A DNA stretch of 64,000 nt from Halobacillus naozhouensis (lineage in GTDB: Bacteria; Bacillota; Bacilli; Bacillales; Halobacillaceae), in the NCBI RefSeq assembly GCF_029714185.1, contig NZ_CP121671.1, positions 1,426,001 through 1,490,000 of the forward strand, written 5' to 3'. The notes beneath the pieces were generated by a model, which saw nothing but the letters and a program-made list of their open reading frames with translations, ran no database searches and had not been told where the DNA came from. The position numbers and the translations under genes are program-made. Of this stretch, positions 8,152 to 15,454 are shown in pieces (within the stretch, counting starts at the first letter, position 1; every line of letters starts with the position of its first letter).

Positions 8152-8406
8152 ATGTCTGAAAAGAAAAAAAAGGTGATCCATGTTAAGGATCTTGTCATTA
8201 AAGCAGACAATGTGTTCATTGAACCGCAGGATCATGACAAACATGATAAACACGACAAACATGATAAACACGACAAACATGATAAACATCATGACTGGCG
8301 CGATAATGATCCTTTCTTTGGCGGACGCAGAAGGGAACAGGATAAGAAGAAGGATAAAGGTCATGATGACGAATCGAGTTCACACGGAGGGTTTTCCTGG
8401 CTCTAA
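8152..8406 (+). CDS. His/Asp/Lys-repeat protein, probable spore-surface component
   Basis: 84-aa, highly charged protein. It starts MSEKKKKVIHVKDLVIKADN, then has six consecutive His-Asp-Lys triplets (about residues 28-45), a short DNDPFFGG linker and a Lys/Asp/His-rich tail ending SHGGFSWL. No catalytic domain is visible. The repeat could bind metal or act as a sticky linker (inference). An AAGGAG ribosome site and a perfect sigma-K promoter point to late mother-cell expression, in line with the flanking coat genes. The gene is real by context but has no named family that I recognise. The repeated DNA (alternating CATGATAAA and CACGACAAA) is prone to copy-number change. Confidence 0.7.
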   Translation: MSEKKKKVIHVKDLVIKADNVFIEPQDHDKHDKHDKHDKHDKHDKHHDWRDNDPFFGGRRREQDKKKDKGHDDESSSHGGFSWL

Positions 8407-8422
8407 TTTATTGGTAATGGTG

Positions 8423-8449
8423 AGGTCACTACAAGGTAGTGGCCTTTTT
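8423..8449 (+). terminator. Terminator after the HDK-repeat gene
   Basis: AGGTCACTAC/GTAGTGGCCT stem, three-nt loop, TTTTT. Confidence 0.85.
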
Positions 8450-8472
8450 CTAACGATTAAGGAGGAAACGAC

Positions 8473-8799
8473 ATGGATATGGGATGGTTTGCATTTATCG
8501 TATTAATCTTTGCCAGCTTTCGTTTTACAAGACTAGTCGTCGATGATCTTATTATGGAATGGGCTCGCCAGCCTTTTGAAAAAGTAGTAACCACTACGGA
8601 TTCAAGCGGCCACACGGAGGAGTGGAGAGAGCCAAGGGGAATAATCGGTGAATTTCTTCACTGTCATTGGTGTGTAGGGGTGTGGTCAGCCTTCCTTATG
8701 ATCGTTATTTATTATTTGATTCCTTACGGTGAAATAGCTCTGCTGATATTGGCAGTAGCCGGTCTACAATCGATTATTTACGAATGGAGTGAGCACTGA
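8473..8799 (+). CDS. DUF1360 membrane protein
   Basis: 108-aa small membrane protein of the DUF1360 family (B. subtilis YngL-like). An N-terminal membrane helix is followed by FTRLVVDDLIMEW, a polar segment, the family's cysteine motif CHWCVGVW, and a C-terminal pair of membrane-spanning stretches. The two Cys could form a redox or metal pair; function is unknown. TAAGGAGG precedes the ATG. The stop codon overlaps the start of the following small coiled-coil gene, so the two are probably translationally coupled. Confidence 0.85.
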   Translation: MDMGWFAFIVLIFASFRFTRLVVDDLIMEWARQPFEKVVTTTDSSGHTEEWREPRGIIGEFLHCHWCVGVWSAFLMIVIYYLIPYGEIALLILAVAGLQSIIYEWSEH

Positions 8800-9011
8800 T
8801 CGAAAAAAAACAAAAGCCTCTCGTCAAGCTGCTGCAGGAAATCGACAAGGAAGTAAATCAATCAGACGGTTTAATGAAGAAACCGGAAAAGCGTTTCACG
8901 GAGTGGCAGCGAGATTTTGATGCATGGGAAAAGCGTTTTTCAAAAAGGATGACGAAAATAGAGAAGGAACTGAATAAGCAAATGAAGAAGGTGGAAAACT
9001 TTTTTGAATAG
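8796..9011 (+). CDS. Small coiled-coil protein with probable CTG start
   Basis: A 72-codon frame beginning at CTG overlaps the TGA of the DUF1360 gene (CTGA). It encodes a very charged amphipathic helix: IEKKQKPLVKLLQEIDKEV, then WQRDFDAWEKRF, then a Lys/Glu coiled coil ending VENFFE. An in-frame stop lies two codons upstream of CTG, so no usual start codon can be used before it, and the first internal ATG would remove about a third of the protein. GGAGTG lies six nt upstream of CTG. Amino-acid composition and the tight overlap argue that it is a real gene. Confidence 0.55.
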   Translation: MIEKKQKPLVKLLQEIDKEVNQSDGLMKKPEKRFTEWQRDFDAWEKRFSKRMTKIEKELNKQMKKVENFFE

Positions 9012-9084
9012 TTCGAGATAGAACAGGAATACTTTTAAGCAAAAGGGGTATCTACTTATATAGAAGGAAAGGGGAGAGGCTTCA

Positions 9085-9387
9085 ATGGGATACATTCTTC
9101 CAATCAACCACTATCAGTATATGGATTATAAGAAACGAGTTACCCAGACGGCGCGGTCGCCTTTTGTTTTAGATGCTGTTTTTAAAGCTACTCTCGATCA
9201 AAAATTACAAGGGAACGAACACCAGCAGCAAGAACAACAGGAAAAAGACGTAAAGAATGAACGTTTTCACCCCCTTTACACCCCGGCAACGATTCACTAT
9301 CATACCGTACCCCAGACCGAGAACATCTCAGAAAAGGTTTATTCTAATGTTACAGGGAAAGGGCTTCACTTCAGTGAGAAGGTGTAG
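9085..9387 (+). CDS. Conserved small hypothetical protein
   Basis: 100-aa soluble protein starting MGYILPINHYQYMDYKKRV, a beginning I associate with Bacillaceae small proteins of unknown role. The middle is Gln/Glu-rich (about 45-57), and Tyr- and His-containing stretches follow (about 62-76). No membrane or catalytic signature. GGAAAGGGGAG precedes the ATG. It lies between the sporulation cluster and the MBL-fold gene. Confidence 0.6.
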   Translation: MGYILPINHYQYMDYKKRVTQTARSPFVLDAVFKATLDQKLQGNEHQQQEQQEKDVKNERFHPLYTPATIHYHTVPQTENISEKVYSNVTGKGLHFSEKV

Positions 9388-9422
9388 CCCTATTCCAGGT
9401 CATCAATCAAGGAGTCCTTACT

Positions 9423-10328
9423 ATGTCATTTAAACAAATTAATGAACATTGCTACTATTACCATAGTGCTGTGAATGTCGGTTATATCAATGAGGGAGCG
9501 ACTGGAGTGCTTATCGATACCGGAATTGATCGTTCCTCCGTAAAAAAAGTGCTCAAGGAACTCAAATCCAGAGAGCTTCCCTTGACGCACTTATTTATTA
9601 CGCATGCCCATGCTGATCATTATGGCGGGGCTTCCTATATTCAGGATCATTATAACGTACATACAGTAGCACCTATGCTCGAAGAGGCGATTCTAAGAAA
9701 TCCTCGGCTTGAACCTCTTTATTTATTCGGTGGAAACGATCCATTGGAAGAATTGCAAAATAAATTTTTACAAGGCCCTGAGATGAAGGTAGATCAAGTA
9801 ATAACAGAAGGGACATTGTTCTTAGGTTCGCTGCAAGTCGAAATACATCTGTTACCCGGACATAGTTATCATCAGCTCGGTCTTCACTTCAATGGCGTCT
9901 TATATGCGGCCGACGCCTATTTTAGTGAGAGTCAATTGCATAAGCATAAAATTCCGTATGTGACGGATGTGGATTTGACACTAAAAAGCCTGCATAAGCT
10001 TTTAGAAATTTCCTGTGAAGGGGCATTGCCTGGCCATGGAGATTATGAAGAGCAATTTAAAGCGACCGTAGGGGCGAATATCTCCTACCATGAGCAAGTC
10101 TTACACTGGCTTGAAACTTATTTGCAGCAACATCCAGAAGGTGTCAGTCACGAACATATTATTTCATCTATGTGCGAGCACTATGAGGTAAATGCTCCGC
10201 AATTATCACAATGGCTTTTATATAGAACGGCCGTCACGGCTTATCTCATTGCTTTAAGGAAACAGAAGCGGGTACGGGATAAGGTGGAGAAGTTTCGCTG
10301 GACTTTTTACCCTGTTAATAAGGCATAA
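9423..10328 (+). CDS. MBL-fold metallo-hydrolase
   Basis: 301-aa metallo-beta-lactamase-fold enzyme. The di-metal motif HAHADH lies at about residues 59-64, a further metal ligand in LLPGHSYHQLG, an Asp in YAADAYF and a C-terminal His in ALPGHGD. A helical C-terminal extension of about 90 residues follows, as in many glyoxalase-II-like Bacillus MBL proteins. The substrate cannot be named from sequence. A TCAAGGAG ribosome site precedes the ATG. The 3' end overlaps the converging YetF-like gene by 14 nt. Confidence 0.88.
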   Translation: MSFKQINEHCYYYHSAVNVGYINEGATGVLIDTGIDRSSVKKVLKELKSRELPLTHLFITHAHADHYGGASYIQDHYNVHTVAPMLEEAILRNPRLEPLYLFGGNDPLEELQNKFLQGPEMKVDQVITEGTLFLGSLQVEIHLLPGHSYHQLGLHFNGVLYAADAYFSESQLHKHKIPYVTDVDLTLKSLHKLLEISCEGALPGHGDYEEQFKATVGANISYHEQVLHWLETYLQQHPEGVSHEHIISSMCEHYEVNAPQLSQWLLYRTAVTAYLIALRKQKRVRDKVEKFRWTFYPVNKA

Positions 10329-10989
10329 TAAATAGCTCTTCACCCGGAGTATATTCAGCCATCAGGACTTGATCAACACTCGAAATATTTTGATTGCGTA
10401 ATTCATTTTGCAGCCATTGCTTATCAAATCCGGCTTCTTTAAGATTATCCCAAATGACTTCTCCATCGCTTATAAAAATACTTGATAAAGAGACCGTGGA
10501 TAGAGGGAGGTTCAAATCCTTCCTCGTCGGAGTCTGATGATCTGATTTCTTTAACACGGAGATCGATCCATCTGTTTCGAGTACAGCATATTGTACGTCT
10601 TTTATCGTGAACACATCTTTGGAGCGCAATAAATGCTGGAGTTGGTTAATATCTAATTTATTCTTCTTCAACTGCTTTTTCATAATCTTACCTTCATGAA
10701 TGACTAGGGAGGGGCTACCTTCGAGAAGGTGCCTTGTTCCTTTGAATTTTTGTGTTATAAGTTCTGTTACAGAGATCAGAATACCCCAAAGCACAATCAT
10801 AAACGCCATTTGTCTTAGTCCAACATTGCCATCATAAAGAGCATTCCCCACTAGCTCGCCTAATACTAAAGCAGAGATAAAGTCAAAGGGTGTAATTTGA
10901 GTAATTTGAGTTTTCCCAAGGAGCTTGGTTATAAGAAATAGGGCGAAGAATCCAAATATAATTTCAACGAACATTTGTACATAAGCCAT
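10315..10989 (-). CDS. DUF421 (YetF-like) membrane protein
   Basis: 224-aa protein of the YetF/DUF421 family. Three N-terminal membrane helices contain the family signature LLGKTQITQITPFDFISALVLGELVGN (cited here from its start, about residue 24), followed by a soluble alpha/beta domain with KKNKLDINQLQ and a second similar half. Start chosen at MAYVQMFVE because homologues begin with exactly this helix and AGGTGATG lies just upstream; an ATG 13 codons earlier has no ribosome site. In Bacillus these proteins occur in several paralogues, some linked to spores. Function unresolved. Confidence 0.85.
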   Translation of the reverse strand: MAYVQMFVEIIFGFFALFLITKLLGKTQITQITPFDFISALVLGELVGNALYDGNVGLRQMAFMIVLWGILISVTELITQKFKGTRHLLEGSPSLVIHEGKIMKKQLKKNKLDINQLQHLLRSKDVFTIKDVQYAVLETDGSISVLKKSDHQTPTRKDLNLPLSTVSLSSIFISDGEVIWDNLKEAGFDKQWLQNELRNQNISSVDQVLMAEYTPGEELFIMPY

Positions 10990-11052
10990 ACCATCACCTG
11001 TTCCTCTAGCGTATTGTATAGCTATCATTCTAGACGAAAAAGGTGGCCTTTA

Positions 11053-11090
11053 TACAAAAAAGGATCTGCCTGAAGAGAGGCAGATCCTTT
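11053..11090 (-). terminator. Bidirectional terminator after yjcF
   Basis: Twelve-bp AAGGATCTGCCT/AGGCAGATCCTT stem with six-nt loop. On the minus strand it is followed by TTTTTTG, closing the yjcHGF operon. Confidence 0.9.
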
Positions 11091-11094
11091 TCCA

Positions 11095-11523
11095 TTATAA
11101 GTCTTTTACCATAGTAACATGGGGGATGCCGGCATCCATAAATTCTTCAGAAATGGTCCGATACCCCAGGCTTTTATAAAAACCTTCCGCATGGGTTTGC
11201 GAATTCAATTTCGCTTTAGAATATCCTTTGTCTTTAATGACCTTTTCCATATGATGAATCATTTGTTGGCCGTACGTATGCCCGCGTTGAGCTTTTTCCA
11301 CGCAAATTCTCTCAAGCTTAGCATAATCTTCGATGAATCGAAGTCTGGCTGCAGCAAATGGCTCTTCATCCAGGTATCCGATAAGATGTGTAGCAGTATC
11401 GTCAAAGGCATCGTGCTCATCTGCTTCTGATACACCCTGTTCGTCAATGAACACGTTCCGGCGTATTTGGTAGGCATCGGTTTGTTCATGAGGTGTGGTA
11501 ACGGTCCGGAAATCCGCCTTCAT
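11095..11523 (-). CDS. yjcF: GNAT-family N-acetyltransferase YjcF
   Basis: 142-aa GNAT acyltransferase closely patterned on B. subtilis YjcF: RRNVFIDEQGVSEADEHD near the N-terminus, the acetyl-CoA-binding LERICVEKAQRGHTYGQQM, and the C-terminal FYKSLGYRTISEEFMDAGIPH. The acceptor is unknown. Its start overlaps the stop of yjcG by one nt (TAATG). Third gene of a conserved yjcH-yjcG-yjcF minus-strand operon ending at a strong terminator. Confidence 0.9.
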   Translation of the reverse strand: MKADFRTVTTPHEQTDAYQIRRNVFIDEQGVSEADEHDAFDDTATHLIGYLDEEPFAAARLRFIEDYAKLERICVEKAQRGHTYGQQMIHHMEKVIKDKGYSKAKLNSQTHAEGFYKSLGYRTISEEFMDAGIPHVTMVKDL

Positions 11524-12038
11524 TACTGGTCACCAAATCGAAAGGTTTCGTAAACACTCCAGGCTCCATTTTCTAACTGGTAAAGCAGTTGAAAACGATC
11601 CACTTTGTCTACGATATTAAAGCTATCCATACTTAAACTGCCATATACGTCTGAAAACTCTTCATCCGAAAGTTTCTGAGCAATTGTGATGTGCGGAACA
11701 AATGAATACTCCTGATTGTCAGGAAGGGTGCCATCGCGCAATTTTTCATTCAACTTTATAATCGGTTCAGTTGGATTAATTTTTAAATAGATCGTGTTGG
11801 TCACTGGTGAAAAGGAGCTGACCTTTGTGATTTCCACATTAAATGGTGTGATACCTTTCGCGATATTTTCTAATTCAGGAACAATCTCTGATTCAAGCTT
11901 CTGTTCGTCTGCTTCGAATGGTTCTTTGAGAGTAATATGTGGTGGAATCAGAGCGTAATGCGGGTCATAACGTTTACGATAAGAGTTCGCTTCATCCTGT
12001 ACTTTTTTTGATGGAAAAATTGCTATACCATATTTCAT
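11523..12038 (-). CDS. yjcG: 2H phosphoesterase / RNA-ligase-like protein YjcG
   Basis: 171-aa member of the 2H (LigT-like) phosphoesterase superfamily. The two catalytic H-x-T motifs are visible as HITL (about residues 33-36) and HITI (about 115-118), related by the family's internal symmetry. Family enzymes act on 2',3'-cyclic or 2'-5' phosphodiesters; the YjcG substrate is not known. An AGGAGG ribosome site precedes the ATG. It sits between yjcH and yjcF. Confidence 0.9.
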   Translation of the reverse strand: MKYGIAIFPSKKVQDEANSYRKRYDPHYALIPPHITLKEPFEADEQKLESEIVPELENIAKGITPFNVEITKVSSFSPVTNTIYLKINPTEPIIKLNEKLRDGTLPDNQEYSFVPHITIAQKLSDEEFSDVYGSLSMDSFNIVDKVDRFQLLYQLENGAWSVYETFRFGDQ

Positions 12039-12084
12039 TCGTTTGATCCCTCCTAAATCTTTCTTTACACGCTACTTACGGCAA

Positions 12085-12807
12085 TTAACCAAATATCGTT
12101 AGCAAAGCTCGTTTGAAATCCTGCTGCCAGGACTTCCATGTATGGTCACCATCGAGCTCATGAAACACATAAGATAATGACTGCTGAGATAAGTATTGTT
12201 GTAGATCGAGATTGGGCGTTAAGAAGTCTTTAGTCGCCCCGTCTGTCGTTTCCACAGCGGTTTCTGAATTTCCAATCGTATGGTAAATCGTCAAGGATGA
12301 CAAATCTTTAGCTGCTTTCACAACTTCCATCACATGAGGATCTACATAAGGGCTTTGCATAATCACATTGCCAAATACGTTTGGAAATCGGGTTGCTGTC
12401 ATCAAGGCCAGCGTACCCGCCAGTGAATCACCAGCGAGTGTACGGCCATTCCCCATATGAAAACCAGGAAGTTCCTCATCCAGAAAAGGAACAACTTCCC
12501 TTACTAGAAAGTTCACATAATCACCTTGCCTGTTTCCATCAGGATGGTACTTGTCCCGGCGATCATGCTTATTATGATAATGAATGCCGATGAAAATTGT
12601 GTTTTCAATCTCTTTATCTGCATGAAGCTGATCACTCAGCGTCGCAGCGCGTCCCATCTGAAAGTAGTCGTTTCCATCCTGCATAATACAAAAATGGTAT
12701 TTATACAGAGGCGAGAAATTTTCAGGTGTGTACACTTTTAGCTTCATTTCTTCATTGAGATACTGGCTGTCGATGCTGTACTCCGTCATCGTCCCGTCTC
12801 TCCCCAT
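12085..12807 (-). CDS. yjcH: Putative esterase YjcH (Esterase D family)
   Basis: 240-aa alpha/beta-hydrolase of the enterochelin-esterase-like group. The nucleophile elbow GDSLAG (about 129-134) and the C-terminal catalytic His in DGDHTWKSW are present. Homologous in order and length to B. subtilis YjcH. AGGAGG seven nt before the first ATG supports that start. First gene of the yjcHGF operon; the substrate is unknown. Confidence 0.88.
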   Translation of the reverse strand: MGRDGTMTEYSIDSQYLNEEMKLKVYTPENFSPLYKYHFCIMQDGNDYFQMGRAATLSDQLHADKEIENTIFIGIHYHNKHDRRDKYHPDGNRQGDYVNFLVREVVPFLDEELPGFHMGNGRTLAGDSLAGTLALMTATRFPNVFGNVIMQSPYVDPHVMEVVKAAKDLSSLTIYHTIGNSETAVETTDGATKDFLTPNLDLQQYLSQQSLSYVFHELDGDHTWKSWQQDFKRALLTIFG

Positions 12808-12971
12808 TTGACCACCTCCTAACGTCCGATCAAGTTCGCGCGTGGAAATTCCCGTATCGTAAATCGTGTAACGTATCCCTTTTATTTTATCATATAATTG
12901 TGAAAAAAAGGAGAAATGAACCTATTTGAACGAGGAGAAAATTTTCCAAGGTAAAAAAATATCAAATATTG

Positions 12972-13000
12972 TTGACATCAATGTCATAGCATTGTATATT
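12972..13000 (+). promoter_or_regulatory. Sigma-A promoter of tRNA-Val
   Basis: Perfect -35 TTGACA (12972-12977), a 17-nt spacer and TATATT (12995-13000), 36 nt before the tRNA 5' end. It is stronger than most promoters here, as expected for a stable RNA. Confidence 0.85.
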
Positions 13001-13035
13001 AATAGTTGTCCTAACAACAAGATGTTACATAATAT

Positions 13036-13108
13036 GATTCCGTAGCTCAGCTGGGAGAGCGCCACCTTGACAGGGTGGAGGTCGTTGGTTCGAGCCCAAT
13101 CGGAATCA
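13036..13108 (+). tRNA. tRNA-Val (anticodon GAC)
   Basis: Complete cloverleaf. The acceptor stem GATTCCG pairs with CGGAATC. The D-loop is GCTCAGCTGGGAGAGC, the anticodon stem CCACC/GGTGG holds loop TTGACAG (anticodon GAC), and the T-arm is present with GGTTCGAGCC. The discriminator is A, but the next bases are TCCA, not CCA, so no CCA tail is encoded in register. Many Bacillus tRNA-Val genes encode CCA; loss is compatible with 3'-end replacement by a prophage, but that is not proved. The integrase gene lies 100 bp away and converges on it. Confidence 0.95.
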
Positions 13109-13123
13109 TCCATCAAAGTGCCG

Positions 13124-13176
13124 GAGTGGCGCGGTTTCCTAACAAAGAGGAGGCCGCGTCACTTCTTTTGTTTTTC
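13124..13176 (+). terminator. Terminator of tRNA-Val
   Basis: GAGTGGCGCGG pairs with CCGCGTCACTTC (G-U allowed), followed by the T-rich TTCTTTTGTTTTT. It explains a sequence that at first resembles the 5' half of a leucine tRNA. Confidence 0.7.
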
Positions 13177-13180
13177 TGAT

Positions 13181-13202
13181 TTGTGGACCAATTGTGGACC
13201 AA
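13181..13202. repeat. Tandem 11-bp repeat at integrase 3' end
   Basis: Two perfect copies of TTGTGGACCAA, immediately downstream of the integrase stop. The position suits arm-type integrase binding sites next to attL; this is inference. Confidence 0.5.
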
Positions 13203-13210
13203 TTAATGAA

Positions 13211-14389
13211 TTAGCTGTTTTTTCGCGAGTAAAATACTTCATCCATTTTACTTGCAGCTTCTTGATCAGCCGTTCTGATAGCGTGACCATATGTATCCAT
13301 CGTAATTCGAATATCTGAATGGCCTAGTCGCTCAGAAATAATTTTTGCGTGAATCCCTTGGTTAATTAAAGTAGTAGCTGACGTGTGTCTTAAATCGTGC
13401 AGACGTATAAATCTAACATCTGCTTTTTTAATGAATCTTCTCCACCATGTGGTAGGAGTAGTAGGATAAAAATGCTGACCATCCTCATTACAGAACACAA
13501 ATTCGTGGTTCTTTTCTATCCACCATTCGCCAGCTTTGATTTTTTCCTTCTTCCAATGTATTCGAAAGAGCTTTAATTCTGCTATAACTGATTTGGGAAG
13601 GGAGATAATGCGTTTAGAAGTTTCCGACTTCGGTTCTTTAATAACGGCTCTTCCTTTTTCTCCTCGAGTTATAACTTGTTCAACTTCAATCGTTCCTTCA
13701 ATTAAATCGACGTGTTTCCATTCTAGTCCCAATAATTCGCTTCTCCTCATAGCACATGCGAGTGCCAAAGACAGAAAAAGCCTCCAATGCTTTGGTTGGC
13801 TTTGTGCCACTTCAAACAATTGTTGTACTTCTTCAGGCTCGTATATGTTAACCTTGCGTTTTTTATTATCCTTCGGGCGTCCAACAGACGCCAACGGATT
13901 TTTTTTAATTAGGTCCCAATCTTTTGCTCTCTGCATTACATTACGAAATACTCGATAGATATATTGAATTGTCCCTTGAGATAATCCGGAGTCTTGCTCC
14001 AGTTCGCTGATAAAGTTTACGACATGGATTGTTTTAATTTGATCGACACGTTTATCACCGAAGGCAGGTAAAATATGATTTCTCAGATTTCCTTTGTAAG
14101 TTTCGAGTGTTTGTGCACCTAGATTCCTTTGAGCATACTTAATCTCCCAATCTTCAACGAAATCTTTTAATTTCAGTTTACCTGGAGATATATATTCTCC
14201 TGCTTCAACTTCAATTTTAAATTTGACTAATTCATCATTTAAATGGTTTTCCAGTTTTCGCTTGGTCTTAAGCAACGATTCGTCAACTTGGATGGTTTTC
14301 CGTTTTCTCTTACGCCTTCCTTTACCGTCGTAGCCTAACTCAACAGTTAATAGGAAAGATTTCTTTCCTCTACATTCGTAGCTCGCCAT
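13211..14389 (-). CDS. int: Prophage tyrosine integrase
   Basis: 392-aa phage-type tyrosine recombinase that integrates and excises the prophage. It has an N-terminal arm-binding domain (about 1-60, basic), a SAM-like core-binding domain (about 65-150), and a catalytic domain with Arg in CAMRRSELLGLEW, the H-x-x-R box RLHDLRHTSATTL, a following GHSDIRITMDTYGH, and the nucleophile Tyr in that last motif. A full-length enzyme at the left prophage boundary, converging on tRNA-Val. It lies 20 nt behind the ImmA-like gene and probably shares its LexA-boxed promoter. Confidence 0.95.
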   Translation of the reverse strand: MASYECRGKKSFLLTVELGYDGKGRRKRKRKTIQVDESLLKTKRKLENHLNDELVKFKIEVEAGEYISPGKLKLKDFVEDWEIKYAQRNLGAQTLETYKGNLRNHILPAFGDKRVDQIKTIHVVNFISELEQDSGLSQGTIQYIYRVFRNVMQRAKDWDLIKKNPLASVGRPKDNKKRKVNIYEPEEVQQLFEVAQSQPKHWRLFLSLALACAMRRSELLGLEWKHVDLIEGTIEVEQVITRGEKGRAVIKEPKSETSKRIISLPKSVIAELKLFRIHWKKEKIKAGEWWIEKNHEFVFCNEDGQHFYPTTPTTWWRRFIKKADVRFIRLHDLRHTSATTLINQGIHAKIISERLGHSDIRITMDTYGHAIRTADQEAASKMDEVFYSRKNS

Positions 14390-14409
14390 TAATTATAACC
14401 TCCTTACTT

Positions 14410-14931
14410 TTAACATAGCTCATAAGCTTTCTTATTCGCGGTACAACTCTCGTTTACTGCTGTTATGTATCTTCGCCTGATTTGATCAAGCCGTTCTTTA
14501 CATAATTTTTCCCTCACTTTAAAATCATGTGACCATCTTTCTATGATATCTGTATCTTCTATGTCGTATCTTCTAATCATGTGATAGGGGAGAGCTGCAT
14601 AAAGGGTAAAATGTTTTGCATCTCTTTCTTGTAGCTCTCTAAATGCTTCTGGCATCATAGTCTGTTTGCCAACATGCCGCACTGCATGGCATAACTCATG
14701 GAAGAACTGTTCACGCTGAATTAATTTATTTAGATTAGAGTTAAGGACTATTTCTTTGTACCGACCAAAACGTGTATAACGTGTCTCTAAAGGCTTATAG
14801 TGGATAAAGATTTCAAATTGCATGGCTATTTTTCTTGCTTTTAGATCTACAGGGTAGAGGAAATTACGTTTTATGTACCACTGAGACACCCAATCTTCTA
14901 GGGCAGTTGTCGTAAATTGTGGGAAATTCAT
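14410..14931 (-). CDS. immA: ImmA/IrrE-type metallopeptidase
   Basis: 173-aa zinc metalloprotease of the ImmA/IrrE (DUF955) family. The catalytic motif HELCHAVRH (an HExxH) lies at about residues 96-104. ImmA enzymes cleave the cognate phage or ICE repressor after DNA damage, here presumably the HTH repressor at 21.7-22.1 kb (inference). The start is ATG (MNFPQF) with AAGGAAGGTG upstream; a GTG three codons earlier is part of that site. Unlike ICEBs1, where immA follows immR directly, here a 6.6-kb cargo block separates the two. A promoter with a LexA box lies directly upstream. Confidence 0.88.
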   Translation of the reverse strand: MNFPQFTTTALEDWVSQWYIKRNFLYPVDLKARKIAMQFEIFIHYKPLETRYTRFGRYKEIVLNSNLNKLIQREQFFHELCHAVRHVGKQTMMPEAFRELQERDAKHFTLYAALPYHMIRRYDIEDTDIIERWSHDFKVREKLCKERLDQIRRRYITAVNESCTANKKAYELC

Positions 14932-14953
14932 ACTAGTCACCTTCCTTAAGGAT

Positions 14954-14983
14954 ATTATAGGAACAAATGTTCGTAATATGCAA
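14954..14983 (-). promoter_or_regulatory. SOS-controlled promoter (LexA box) of immA-int
   Basis: On the minus strand TTGCAT (14983-14978), an 18-nt spacer and a perfect TATAAT (14959-14954). Inside the spacer is CGAACATTTGTTCC (14973-14960), matching 13 of 14 positions of the Bacillus LexA (DinR) box CGAACRNRYGTTYC and keeping the essential GAAC-N4-GTTC. The immA start lies 23 nt downstream. Confidence 0.75.
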
Positions 14984-14985
14984 AT

Positions 14986-15015
14986 GAAAAAGGCGCGTTA
15001 CTAAGTAACGCGCCT
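14986..15015 (-). terminator. Terminator of the cargo block
   Basis: AGGCGCGTTAC/GTAACGCGCCT, 11-bp perfect stem. On the minus strand it is followed by TTTTTCATTT, insulating immA-int from cargo transcription. Confidence 0.85.
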
Positions 15016-15454
15016 GATTTGCTTAAGCTTATCTATCAATTATCCTGCCTATTATTAAATAAAGAAAAGCTGGAGACCACTTTATTATTGTACCCATGCT
15101 TAATAAGAATAATATTTTTAACAAGTTTTATACATCTTTTTGAATTATTGTGTCCAATCAAAATGAGAGATTAGCTATTAAAAAATTAACCATCAAACCC
15201 CCAATCATTCTGGCATTCATAACCTTACTAAATCTTTCTGAAATGTCTAGTAATGAGTTTGAAGGCAATGCTCGTTTCCTCTTTAACTTGGTGGTCGAAA
15301 GTCAATAATATAGGATATCCCCTTGCTTCTATACTACTATCCCATTAGCTTATATAGAATATATAAGCAACGAATAATCGGATCATAAATAACCGGACTA
15401 AGGGCTTCTCACATCCTCTATGTAACAAGTTTATAACTAATTAAATTTATCATT
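15016..15454. other. AT-rich region without intact gene
   Basis: About 440 bp between the terminator and the radical-SAM gene. On the minus strand one open frame (about 15293-15156, some 45 codons, no good start) could be the tail of a decayed gene; it reads KLKRKRALPSNSLLDISERF and ends ANLSF. No recognised family. Nothing else seen. Confidence 0.35.

Noticed and set aside
8239..8290. CRISPR-like short repeats
   Set aside because: The repeats are in-frame codons for His-Asp-Lys triplets without unique spacers. No CRISPR array was seen anywhere in the window.
13121..13165. Sequence resembling the 5' half of a leucine tRNA (GCCGGAGTGGCG)
   Set aside because: It forms a stem with CCGCGTCACTTC followed by a T-rich run, so it is better explained as the tRNA-Val terminator; no anticodon or T-arm follows.
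13536..13958. 140-codon plus-strand frame in the integrase gene
   Set aside because: It is antisense to catalytic-domain motifs of the integrase and has no start-site support.
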